Assembly (NCBI GenBank): GCA_937919165.1
Contig: CALFPO010000040.1
Span: forward strand, 1-13,758
From: an uncultured Bacillota bacterium
GTDB lineage: Bacteria > Bacillota_I > Bacilli_A > Erysipelotrichales > Erysipelotrichaceae
Reading direction: 5' to 3'
DNA length: 13,758 nt
Shown here piece after piece: positions 7,107-13,758 of this stretch. Below the pieces are notes generated by a model. The model was not told the DNA's origin. It searched no databases and saw only the letters and a list, made by a program, of their open reading frames with translations. The position numbers and the translations under genes are program-made. Each line of letters starts with the position of its first letter. The stretch's first letter is position 1.

Positions 7107-7140
7107 ATCAAAAGCCCTAGATCTGTTTCTCTAGGGCTTT
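7107..7140 (-). terminator. intrinsic terminator overlapping the csoR stop codon
   Basis: An 11-bp perfect stem, AAAGCCCTAGA / TCTAGGGCTTT with an eight-base loop (7111-7140), followed on the minus strand by TGATA so that the run CTTTT closes the structure. The csoR stop codon (7117-7119) lies inside the stem. The T tract is short, so efficiency is uncertain. It would separate copA-csoR from ispG. Confidence 0.65.
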
Positions 7141-7371
7141 GATTACTTCATTGATCTTGGCGTCATCGCCAGCGACGATGGCATTTTTTACGCAATTGTC
7201 GATATGATTCTTGAGAATCAGGTTATTGGCCTTCTTCAAAAGCGATCTTGTGGCCATCAATTGGTCTGATACATCAAGACAATAGCGGTCTTCATCGATC
7301 ATTCTGATGATGCCTTCAAGCTGTCCTTTGGCGATCATCAGATACTTTCTGACGTTCTCATCCTTAGTCAT
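7117..7371 (-). CDS. csoR: CsoR-type copper-sensing transcriptional repressor
   Basis: Member of the CsoR/FrmR family (DUF156), 84 residues, usual length. These all-helical tetramers bind operator DNA without metal and release it when Cu(I) binds. The Cu(I) ligands C31, H56 and C60 are all present with the same spacing as C36-H61-C65 of M. tuberculosis CsoR, within RYCLDVSDQL and ILKNHIDNCVKNAI, and the tyrosine before the first cysteine is kept. The ATG at 7371 is chosen: a longer in-frame start at 7428 would add a basic tail that only reads the end of copA. The gene overlaps the copA 3' end by eight bases, so it is probably translated from the same mRNA and represses its own operon through the operator before copA. 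Confidence 0.9.
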   Translation of the reverse strand: MTKDENVRKYLMIAKGQLEGIIRMIDEDRYCLDVSDQLMATRSLLKKANNLILKNHIDNCVKNAIVAGDDAKINEVIKALEKQI

Positions 7372-9715
7372 TGATGATTTCCTTGACTTCGTATCCGGCC
7401 TCTTCGATGGCATCAATGATTTCTTCATCGCTCAAGGTTGTATCCTTGATGATGGCTTCATTCTCTTCAAGGCAGACTGATGCTTCAGCGCCAATCTTGT
7501 TTAGGGCATCCTGTACATGCTTGACGCAGCGCATGCACATCATGCCATCGATCTTGACTGTTTTGTTCATGATAGGCAAATCCTCCTTCTTTATACTGTT
7601 TATTCTTAAAGCATTGCTTATGACGAAAATAGAGCTTATGGACATCGTGATAGAACCGATCATTGGATTCAGCGATAGTCCTAAGTTCTTGCTGAAGAGC
7701 CCTGCCGCAAGCGGTATGAATAAAGCATTATAGAATAGGGCCCAGAAGAGATTCTGTCTGATGATCTTCATGGTTTTCTTTGAAAGTTCATAGACAAAGG
7801 AGATATCATGGATGCTGTTGGACATGAGAATGACATCGCTTGTGGCATAGGCGATATCGGTTCCTTCCGCAATCGAGAAGGAGATATCGGCACTGCTAAG
7901 GGCAATCGCATCGTTTATGCCGTCTCCGACCATAGCGACGATGCCTTCTTTCTTCTTTTTGGCAATCAGCTCATCTTTGTCGGCAGGGGTCATCGCATGA
8001 TGGTATTCATCGATATGCAGAATCTTGGCGACATTTGAGGCAACGATTTCATTGTCGCCTGTACACATGATGGTCTTTATGCCTTTCTCATTCAGTGAAG
8101 ATATGGCCTTGATGGAACTTGAACGCAAAGCATCGCTTAGATAGACGACGCCTAAAGCCTTATCGTTCTTGCCGACGATGATGAACGATTGTCTGCTTCT
8201 TTGGGCTTTTTCGATGTCTTTTTCTTTTATGGTTGCATTATATCTATGGGCCAATTCTATATTTCCGGCATAATAGGCATCTTCACCGATCCTGCCAATG
8301 ATGCCAAGAGCCGATTCCTGAATTATCTCGTCGAAGGATAGATTGCCATCAGGATATTTCTTGTTTATGGCTTTGGCGATCGGATGCGTTGAGCCTTTCT
8401 CAAGAGATGACAGGACATTTATGAATTGATCATCATATTGGACAATGTCGATGACCTCCAGAGAGTTCCTTGTGAGGGTACCTGTCTTGTCTAAGAGGAT
8501 ATTTTTCATTCTGCCTGCTGTTTCAAGAATCTCGGGATTCTTGATCAGTACGCCATTTCTGGCTGCATTGCCGCTGGCTACCATGATAGCGCTTGGTGTC
8601 GCTAAGCCTAATGCGCATGGGCAACTGATGACCAGTACAGAAAGCGCATAGTTGAGGCTGGTTTCGATATCACGGGATACAAACTGCCATATCACGAAGG
8701 TCAGTATCGAGATGCCAAGAACCGCATAGACAAAATACGAAGATACCTTGTCGGCAAAGCGCTCGATTGGAATCTTCGACATGGTGGCCTGCTTGGTCAA
8801 GGAGATTATCTTGGATAAGGTAGTTTGGGCGCTGTTCTTATCGACCTTGATGGTCAATTGCCCGGATATGTTTATGGTGCCGCCAATGACGGCGTCATCT
8901 ATTGTGCGAAGTCTAGGAATCGATTCGCCGGTGATCATCGATTCGTCGATGGTTGATGATCCCTTTATTATCGTTCCATCCTGAGGAATGGATTCGCCAG
9001 GAAGAACAATCAGGATATCGCCTTTCTTGATGTCATCGATCGGCACGATTTTGATTTCATCATCTTCAAGGCGATTGGCCTGCATCGGAATAAGGGTCGA
9101 TAGACCTCTGATGGTCTTGGTGGCTTTCTTCTTGTTTTGGCCTTCGATAAATTTGCCTAACGAGACGATCACAAGCACCATGGCGGCTGTTTCGAAATAG
9201 AAATGATAACCATCTTTTCCTATGCTTTGCATATACATGGCAAATAGGGAATAGATGAATGAGACAAAGCTTGAGATCGATACAAGCGAGTCCATGTTCG
9301 GATTGAGATGGAATAGGGCATTGAAGCCAGAAATGAAATGATGGAAATTGAGGGCAATGATGATGCCTGAAAGGATGAGCTGATAGATGCCGGAGTTATT
9401 GATAGGCTTAAGGCCGAACATATGTCCCATCGATATGAGCATCAAAATGGTCATAAGTATGATTGAGATTAAAAGCTTAAGCTTTGTATGATCAATTGAT
9501 GTGCTCTTTGCGATCACAAGCTCATAGCCCTGTTTCTTGAGAGCGACAGCCATGTCTTCTTCCTTGATGATGGCTTCATCAAAAACGATGTAGGCTTCAT
9601 TCTCCAAGAGATTGACCTTGCAGTCGCTAATGCCTTCTAGGCCTTTCAGTGTCTTTTCGACTGTGTTCTTGCAGATGACACAGCTCATTCCTTTTACTTC
9701 GTAGGTCTTTTCCAT
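7364..9715 (-). CDS. copA: CopA, copper-exporting P1B-1 ATPase with metal-binding domains at both ends
   Basis: Inner-membrane Cu(I) export pump of 783 residues. Order: N-terminal heavy-metal domain with C12 and C15 (GMSCVIC), membrane helices, actuator loop with TGES, the membrane CPC motif (C365-P366-C367), the phosphorylated aspartate D409 in DKTGTLT, the nucleotide-domain HP motif (GSTHPIAKAI), GDGINDA, then two final helices carrying FYN and MSISS, the residues that mark Cu(I) pumps. A second heavy-metal domain follows at about 716-783 with C727 and C730 (GMMCMRC); a CopZ-like domain fused at the C-terminus is unusual. Start 9715 is preferred over the ATG at 9727 because GGGGG lies five bases before it and the family starts there. 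It overlaps csoR by eight bases. Confidence 0.95.
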   Translation of the reverse strand: MEKTYEVKGMSCVICKNTVEKTLKGLEGISDCKVNLLENEAYIVFDEAIIKEEDMAVALKKQGYELVIAKSTSIDHTKLKLLISIILMTILMLISMGHMFGLKPINNSGIYQLILSGIIIALNFHHFISGFNALFHLNPNMDSLVSISSFVSFIYSLFAMYMQSIGKDGYHFYFETAAMVLVIVSLGKFIEGQNKKKATKTIRGLSTLIPMQANRLEDDEIKIVPIDDIKKGDILIVLPGESIPQDGTIIKGSSTIDESMITGESIPRLRTIDDAVIGGTINISGQLTIKVDKNSAQTTLSKIISLTKQATMSKIPIERFADKVSSYFVYAVLGISILTFVIWQFVSRDIETSLNYALSVLVISCPCALGLATPSAIMVASGNAARNGVLIKNPEILETAGRMKNILLDKTGTLTRNSLEVIDIVQYDDQFINVLSSLEKGSTHPIAKAINKKYPDGNLSFDEIIQESALGIIGRIGEDAYYAGNIELAHRYNATIKEKDIEKAQRSRQSFIIVGKNDKALGVVYLSDALRSSSIKAISSLNEKGIKTIMCTGDNEIVASNVAKILHIDEYHHAMTPADKDELIAKKKKEGIVAMVGDGINDAIALSSADISFSIAEGTDIAYATSDVILMSNSIHDISFVYELSKKTMKIIRQNLFWALFYNALFIPLAAGLFSKNLGLSLNPMIGSITMSISSIFVISNALRINSIKKEDLPIMNKTVKIDGMMCMRCVKHVQDALNKIGAEASVCLEENEAIIKDTTLSDEEIIDAIEEAGYEVKEIIND

Positions 9716-9716
9716 A

Positions 9717-9736
9717 TATACCCCCATAGGGTGTAT
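9717..9736. promoter_or_regulatory. CsoR-type copper operator
   Basis: Near-palindrome TATACCCCCATAGGGTGTAT, matching the TACCC-N-GGGTA plan of CsoR operators at copA/copZ genes. It begins three bases after the copA -10 box, covers the expected transcription start and includes the GGGGG used as ribosome-binding site. Bound CsoR would therefore block initiation. Confidence 0.8.
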
Positions 9737-9738
9737 TA

Positions 9739-9768
9739 ATTATAACATATGAATGAAGATGATGACAT
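9739..9768 (-). promoter_or_regulatory. copA-csoR promoter
   Basis: On the minus strand a perfect TATAAT (9739-9744) is preceded by TGT, giving an extended -10 (TGnTATAAT). ATGTCA (9763-9768) is a 4/6 match to the -35 at 18-base spacing. The predicted start, near 9732, falls in the operator, and the leader would be under 20 bases. Confidence 0.75.
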
Positions 9769-9777
9769 GCTTTAGGA

Positions 9778-9783
9778 TATAAT
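9778..9783 (+). promoter_or_regulatory. -10 box of dnaE promoter, leaderless arrangement
   Basis: TATAAT is followed by GATGGT and then the dnaE ATG at 9790, the same six-base spacing as at ispG. The predicted start is at the ATG itself. The -35 is weak (TGAAGA at 18-base spacing). AGGA at 9774-9777 would be 12 bases from the ATG and inside the promoter, so it is a poor ribosome-binding site. Confidence 0.5.
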
Positions 9784-9789
9784 GATGGT

Positions 9790-12700
9790 ATGAGCAGTCC
9801 CTTATATATAAGAAGCGTATACAGCCTTCTGTCTTCGATGTGCACAATCGACGGCATTGTTTCCTATGGACAGAAGTGCGGATTCAGCGCTTTAGGACTA
9901 GTGGACAGGAATGTTCTTTCTGGTGCCATGAGCTTCAAGAAAGCCTGCGAATCGGCGGGCATCAAGCCTGTTTTTGGCCTTGAATGCGATTTTGAGCTTG
10001 ATGGCAGATCTTTTCCTATTGTCCTTTATGCCAAAGATGATGAAGGCTATAGAAACCTGATGGGTCTTTCTTCACTCATATGTACGGGAGAAGACAAAAG
10101 AATAAACAAGGAGATCCTTGACAGATATAAAGGCCATAACATTGTCTGTCTGCTTTCGGATGATATGCCTTTGACCCATGCCTATGATGTTGGCGGAAAT
10201 CTCGTGGAAGCCATGGACAGACAGAAACTCTGTTTTGGCGAATACATCGTTGGCATGATGGACCATGATCTGGCTATGAATCGCAATCGCGACAAAGTGC
10301 TAAGGAAGACTCTTGATGCATATGGCATAAGATGTCTGGCACTAAGCAGAACCTTCTATCTTGAAAAGAATGATGACGAGAACTATGAAGTGCTCAAGTG
10401 CATCAGAGACAAGAAGACGATCGATGACAGCGATATCAAGCTGGATAGCGGACGGTATTTCCGCACAAAAGAAGAATATGAAAGCCTATATATAAGCGAT
10501 GAGCTCGCTTATGGCGATGAATTGGCATCGATATGCAACGCCAAGCTTGAGTACAGCACTTCGCTTCCTCTATATGAAAACAGAAGCAATGCCTCATCGA
10601 AGGACTATCTGGTCTCTCTGTGCAGAGAAGGACTGAAGCGTCGCCTAAAGGGCGATGTTCCAGAAAACTACAGAAAGCGTCTCGAATATGAACTCAAGGT
10701 CATCATCGATATGCATTTTGAGGACTACTTCCTGGTGGTATATGATTTCATTCTTTTTGCCAAGAAGCGTAATATTCTGGTAGGTCCAGGAAGAGGCTCG
10801 GCAGCCGGTTCGCTTGTATCGTACTGCCTGGGCATAACCGACATCGATCCGCTCAAGTATGGACTGATCTTCGAAAGATTCCTCAATCCAGAGAGAATAT
10901 CGATGCCTGATATCGATACGGATTTTCCTGATGACCGTCGTGATGAGGTCATTGCCTATGTCAAGGAAAGATATGGCATTGAACATGTCGGACATATCAT
11001 CACCTATGGCACACTAAAGGCCAAGCAGGTGCTTAGGGATGTCGGCAGAGTCTTGAACTATCAAAGCAGAGAGATCGATGGACTATGCAAGCTTATACCT
11101 AATGCGATTGACGCAAGTCTTGAGAAAGCCTATCGTGAAGTTCCGCTTTTTGCCCAGAAGATCGAATCGGATGAAAGATATCGCCGTCTTTATGCGATTG
11201 CGAGAAGACTAGAGTTTTTCCCGCGCCATGAATCGACCCATGCAGCCGGTATCGTGATGTCTAGAAAGCCATTGACGGAAGTGGTTCCGTTGATAAGAAT
11301 TGAAGATGATATCTATTCTACCCAATACACGATGGAGCATCTTGAGGAATTGGGCCTGATAAAGATGGATTTTTTGGGTCTGCGCAATCTGGGCATAATA
11401 GCTGAGATCGTCGAAGACATAAATAGAGACCAGAACTTCTCTTTGAAGGATATTCCGCTTGATGACAAAAAGACCTTCGAGCTTATCGACAGTGTCAATG
11501 TATCGGGCGTCTTCCAGCTTGAATCTAGCGGCATGCGCAACCTGATAAGAAAGATGAAGCCAAGGAATTTCGAGGAGATTGGCATGACCATCGCCTTGTT
11601 CAGACCGGGGCCAATGAAGAATATCCCGCTGTTTCTTGAGAATAGGGCAAATCCGGAAAAGGTGGTCTATCTTCATCAAAGTCTCAAGGCTATTCTTGAG
11701 GATACTTATGGCATTATCGTCTACCAGGAACAGATTATGGATATCGCCAGAACGATGGCAGGCTTCAGCTATGGCAAAGCCGATATCCTAAGAAAGGCGA
11801 TGTCAAAGAAGAAGGCCAAGGAGCTTGAAAGGCTGCATCCTGATTTCATTGATGGATGTCTGAAAAACGGCTATACAAAAGAACTATCCGAAAAGGTCTA
11901 TGATCTGATCATGGAGTTCGCCAACTACGGCTTCAACAAGTCCCATTCGATTGCCTATGCGATGGTCGCCTATCAATTGGCTTATCTCAAGGCCAACTAT
12001 CCGATGTATTTCTATAAGGCCTTATTGAACGGAGTGATCGGCTCTCAAGCCAAGACCTATGAATATATCAGCGAATGTCAGAAGATCAGACAGAAGGTCA
12101 AAGGCATTTCCTTGAACCATTCAGGCTTGCTGTATGGATTGGAAGATGATGCCATCATTATGCCGCTTAGTCTGTGCAAGGATGTCGGAAGCATCTCGTG
12201 CCGCAAGATAATCGATGAAAGGGAAAGCAACGGTCCATATGCCGACTATATCGAAGCGGTAAGCAGACTGGTTAACTGTTCGGTAGAGAAGAATGTCATC
12301 GAGAATCTGATATATGCGGGAGCTTTTGATGAATTCGGCAAGAGCCGCCATACGATGATTGCGTCTTTGCCTAATGTCTTGCGATATGCTGATGCGCACA
12401 AAGGAGAGAAGCTGACGCTTGATGGCTTCGATGATGCTCCTATCCTGGAGGAACTTAAGGATGACAATCTGGTTTCTGCCGAGAACGAGAAGGAAGTTTT
12501 GGGCTTCTACTTCACTTTCAATCCTTTGGTTTCAATAAAGGAGAAGAATGGCATCAATACCAGAACCTTGGATGAGCTGTCCAATGCCTTTGGCTATGTT
12601 GAAGGCTTTGGACTGATAAATAGAGTAAAATCATTGAAGACAAAGAAAGGCGATATGATGGCTTTTGTGGACCTTGTGGATGAAAAGGGCAATCTGTCGC

Positions 12701-12825
12701 TGGCTGTCATGCCTAATGTCTATGCAATCTATCAGAAAGAGCTCGTTAAGGGCAAATATGTCTATTTTGAAGGTAAAATGGAGAAAGAGGCTTCATGTCT
12801 TGTGAGAAAGATGAAGGTACTATAG
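9790..12825 (+). CDS. dnaE: DNA polymerase III alpha subunit, DnaE type
   Basis: C-family replicative polymerase, 1011 residues, somewhat shorter than the roughly 1115 of B. subtilis DnaE. The N-terminal PHP region (about 1-200) has lost its metal-binding histidines: the usual HLHVHS reads PLYIRS and TDH reads VDR, so it should not proofread. The palm has GPGRGSAAGSL, the aspartate cluster D374/D376/D378 in PDIDTDFPDD, and the third catalytic aspartate D527 in KMDFLGLRNL. VFQLESSGMRNLIRKMKP, FRPGPM and GFNKSHSIAYA are family signatures. A C-terminal OB-fold (about 925-1011) is present, but no clear QxxLF clamp-binding motif. Firmicutes usually also have PolC for bulk synthesis. It is followed by a response-regulator gene ten bases downstream. 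Confidence 0.95.
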   Translation: MSSPLYIRSVYSLLSSMCTIDGIVSYGQKCGFSALGLVDRNVLSGAMSFKKACESAGIKPVFGLECDFELDGRSFPIVLYAKDDEGYRNLMGLSSLICTGEDKRINKEILDRYKGHNIVCLLSDDMPLTHAYDVGGNLVEAMDRQKLCFGEYIVGMMDHDLAMNRNRDKVLRKTLDAYGIRCLALSRTFYLEKNDDENYEVLKCIRDKKTIDDSDIKLDSGRYFRTKEEYESLYISDELAYGDELASICNAKLEYSTSLPLYENRSNASSKDYLVSLCREGLKRRLKGDVPENYRKRLEYELKVIIDMHFEDYFLVVYDFILFAKKRNILVGPGRGSAAGSLVSYCLGITDIDPLKYGLIFERFLNPERISMPDIDTDFPDDRRDEVIAYVKERYGIEHVGHIITYGTLKAKQVLRDVGRVLNYQSREIDGLCKLIPNAIDASLEKAYREVPLFAQKIESDERYRRLYAIARRLEFFPRHESTHAAGIVMSRKPLTEVVPLIRIEDDIYSTQYTMEHLEELGLIKMDFLGLRNLGIIAEIVEDINRDQNFSLKDIPLDDKKTFELIDSVNVSGVFQLESSGMRNLIRKMKPRNFEEIGMTIALFRPGPMKNIPLFLENRANPEKVVYLHQSLKAILEDTYGIIVYQEQIMDIARTMAGFSYGKADILRKAMSKKKAKELERLHPDFIDGCLKNGYTKELSEKVYDLIMEFANYGFNKSHSIAYAMVAYQLAYLKANYPMYFYKALLNGVIGSQAKTYEYISECQKIRQKVKGISLNHSGLLYGLEDDAIIMPLSLCKDVGSISCRKIIDERESNGPYADYIEAVSRLVNCSVEKNVIENLIYAGAFDEFGKSRHTMIASLPNVLRYADAHKGEKLTLDGFDDAPILEELKDDNLVSAENEKEVLGFYFTFNPLVSIKEKNGINTRTLDELSNAFGYVEGFGLINRVKSLKTKKGDMMAFVDLVDEKGNLSLAVMPNVYAIYQKELVKGKYVYFEGKMEKEASCLVRKMKVL

Positions 12826-12828
12826 GAG
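12824..12828 (+). promoter_or_regulatory. ribosome-binding site of the response regulator, overlapping the dnaE stop
   Basis: AGGAG starts within the TAG stop codon of dnaE and lies seven bases before ATG 12836. This suggests that the regulator is translated from the dnaE transcript. Confidence 0.6.
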
Positions 12829-12835
12829 AGTAATT

Positions 12836-13498
12836 ATGCTTAAGATATTGATTGTCGATGATGAGATTAAGATCAGGGAAGTCGTATCGGAATATGCCAA
12901 GGTATCGGGATACGAATGCGATGAGGCCAGCAATGGCAGCGAAGCGATAGAGATGATAGAGGCTAAGGACTATGATTGCGTCGTATTGGATATCATGATG
13001 CCTGAACTTGATGGCTTTTCGGCCTGCAAGAAGATAAAGGCCATCAAGGATGTGCCTGTCATAATGCTTTCAGCAAGGCAGGAAGAGGACGATAAACTTT
13101 TTTCCTTCAATCTGGGCGTTGACGACTATGTAACAAAGCCTTTCTCGCCAAAGGAGCTGATGGCCAGAATCAAGGTTGTCTGCGAAAGAAGAAAGAAGCC
13201 GGAGAATGAGCGTTACGTCTTTGATGGACTTGTCATCGATGTCGATGGACGAGAGGTATCGATCGATGGACAGCGCATCAATCTGACGCCTAAGGAATTC
13301 GATCTGCTCATCTATCTTGTCGAAAACAAGAATATCGCCTTGGCTCGCGAGAATATCCTTTCTTCTGTCTGGGATATGAACTTCTATGGCGACGACAGGA
13401 CTGTCGATACGCACATCAAGATGCTGAGAAACGATCTAGGCGAATATCGTGACCGTATAGTGACTGTCAGGGGTATGGGGTACAAGTTTGAAGCTTAA
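12836..13498 (+). CDS. OmpR/PhoB-family two-component response regulator
   Basis: Cytoplasmic DNA-binding regulator of 220 residues, normal for the family. The receiver domain has the acidic pair D8/D9, phosphoacceptor D52 in VVLDIMMPELDG, S79 in IMLSAR and K101 in TKPF. After a short linker, the winged-helix domain (about 125-220) shows LTPKEFDLLIYLVENKN, the recognition helix DDRTVDTHIKMLRNDL and the terminal RGMGYKFE. It begins ten bases after dnaE and overlaps the following kinase start by 11 bases, so kinase and regulator form a cognate pair. The signal and target genes cannot be deduced. Confidence 0.95.
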   Translation: MLKILIVDDEIKIREVVSEYAKVSGYECDEASNGSEAIEMIEAKDYDCVVLDIMMPELDGFSACKKIKAIKDVPVIMLSARQEEDDKLFSFNLGVDDYVTKPFSPKELMARIKVVCERRKKPENERYVFDGLVIDVDGREVSIDGQRINLTPKEFDLLIYLVENKNIALARENILSSVWDMNFYGDDRTVDTHIKMLRNDLGEYRDRIVTVRGMGYKFEA

Positions 13499-13758
13499 TT
13501 TTAAAGGCATAAGATTTTCAACTTGGCTATATTTTTTAGGTTTTTCCGTTTCAATGCTTACATTGTTAGGCTTTTTATTAGTTGTTTTAATAAAGCCATA
13601 CTATGGTCCATGGAAAATATACATAATCAATGATGCCGTTCCCATAAAAAAGCGGTCCTCTCGACCTATGCGTGCAGATGCGCCAGGGAGCGGCGGTCAT
13701 AAGAATTTCCTGCCTGCGTATATGCGCAAACTGCTGTCAAATCCGAAGGTCGTGGGAT
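13488..13758 (+). CDS. sensor histidine kinase, N-terminal part only, cut by window edge
   Basis: The frame opens with a TTG at 13488, seven bases after a GGGG and overlapping the response-regulator stop; CTG at 13464 is less likely. The product begins KLNFKGIRFSTWLYFLGFSVSM and forms one long membrane helix (about residues 8-36), as expected for a sensor kinase, then an outer segment (KPYYGPWKIYIINDAV). No HAMP, H-box or ATPase domain lies in the window, so the name rests on position and the membrane start. The first 130 bases are about 28% GC with many TTA leucine codons; the remaining ~108 are about 56% GC and read RSSRPMRADAPGSGGHKNFL, which does not look like a continuation of the same gene. 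Confidence 0.55.
   Translation, partial: MKLNFKGIRFSTWLYFLGFSVSMLTLLGFLLVVLIKPYYGPWKIYIINDAVPIKKRSSRPMRADAPGSGGHKNFLPAYMRKLLSNPKVVG

Noticed and set aside
7094..7111. Upstream ATG for ispG (adds MIYNES)
   Set aside because: The extra codons contain the TATAAT box and fall outside the family alignment.
7372..7428. Longer start for csoR
   Set aside because: The added residues are basic and correspond to the copA C-terminal domain in another frame; the family begins near MTKDENVRKYL.
9716..9727. Upstream ATG for copA (adds MGVY)
   Set aside because: It lies within the operator and would leave a leader of about five bases without a ribosome-binding site; the ATG at 9715 has GGGGG five bases before it and fits the family start.
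11209..11679. 156-residue minus-strand open frame inside dnaE
   Set aside because: Antisense shadow across the conserved polymerase core, with no family signature of its own.

Overview
The window is mostly one stretch (about 450-13,500) of a low-to-mid GC Firmicute; sample lines counted by hand give GC in the mid-40s percent. The gene set (a PolC-type-world short DnaE, MEP-pathway IspG, CsoR/CopA copper control, OmpR-type two-component genes, zinc-ribbon membrane proteins) and the codon style suggest a gut Erysipelotrichia-like bacterium. That taxon is an inference, not a result. Both edges look different. Bases 1-360 are about 58% GC by hand count and carry the 3' end of mnmG with the first codons of a following gene. 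The last ~108 bases are about 56% GC, directly after a 130-base block of about 28% GC.

Layout. (1) 1-~448, minus strand: start of a probable rsmG, the C-terminal part of mnmG, a GC-rich inverted repeat of the kind scattered through gut Clostridia, and possibly the tail of an unrecognised protein. (2) ~446-4148, plus strand: a polar amino-acid ABC importer (substrate-binding protein lacking its N-terminus, permease, ATPase) whose fourth gene is a cytoplasmic M14 zinc carboxypeptidase. The genes touch or overlap and the operon ends in a strong terminator. (3) 4204-7093, minus strand: ispG followed by three overlapping genes for single-pass membrane proteins, two of them with an N-terminal zinc ribbon. 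(4) 7117-9715, minus strand: copA and csoR, overlapping by 8 bases, behind a promoter whose start region contains a CsoR-type operator. (5) 9790-13,758, plus strand: dnaE, then an OmpR-type response regulator and the start of its histidine kinase.

How the genes work together. The importer and carboxypeptidase look like one uptake-and-processing unit. copA and csoR form a self-regulated copper-export unit, insulated from ispG by a terminator overlapping the csoR stop codon and by a separate ispG promoter. The copA and dnaE promoters are divergent within 74 bases. The ispG and dnaE starts share the arrangement TATAAT, six bases, ATG, with no usable ribosome-binding site, so both may be leaderless transcripts.

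I found no mobile element, CRISPR array, tRNA or rRNA. The points most worth following are the zinc-ribbon trio, the transporter-linked M14 enzyme, the twin leaderless-type starts, and the signs that both window edges are joined to foreign DNA, by assembly or in nature.
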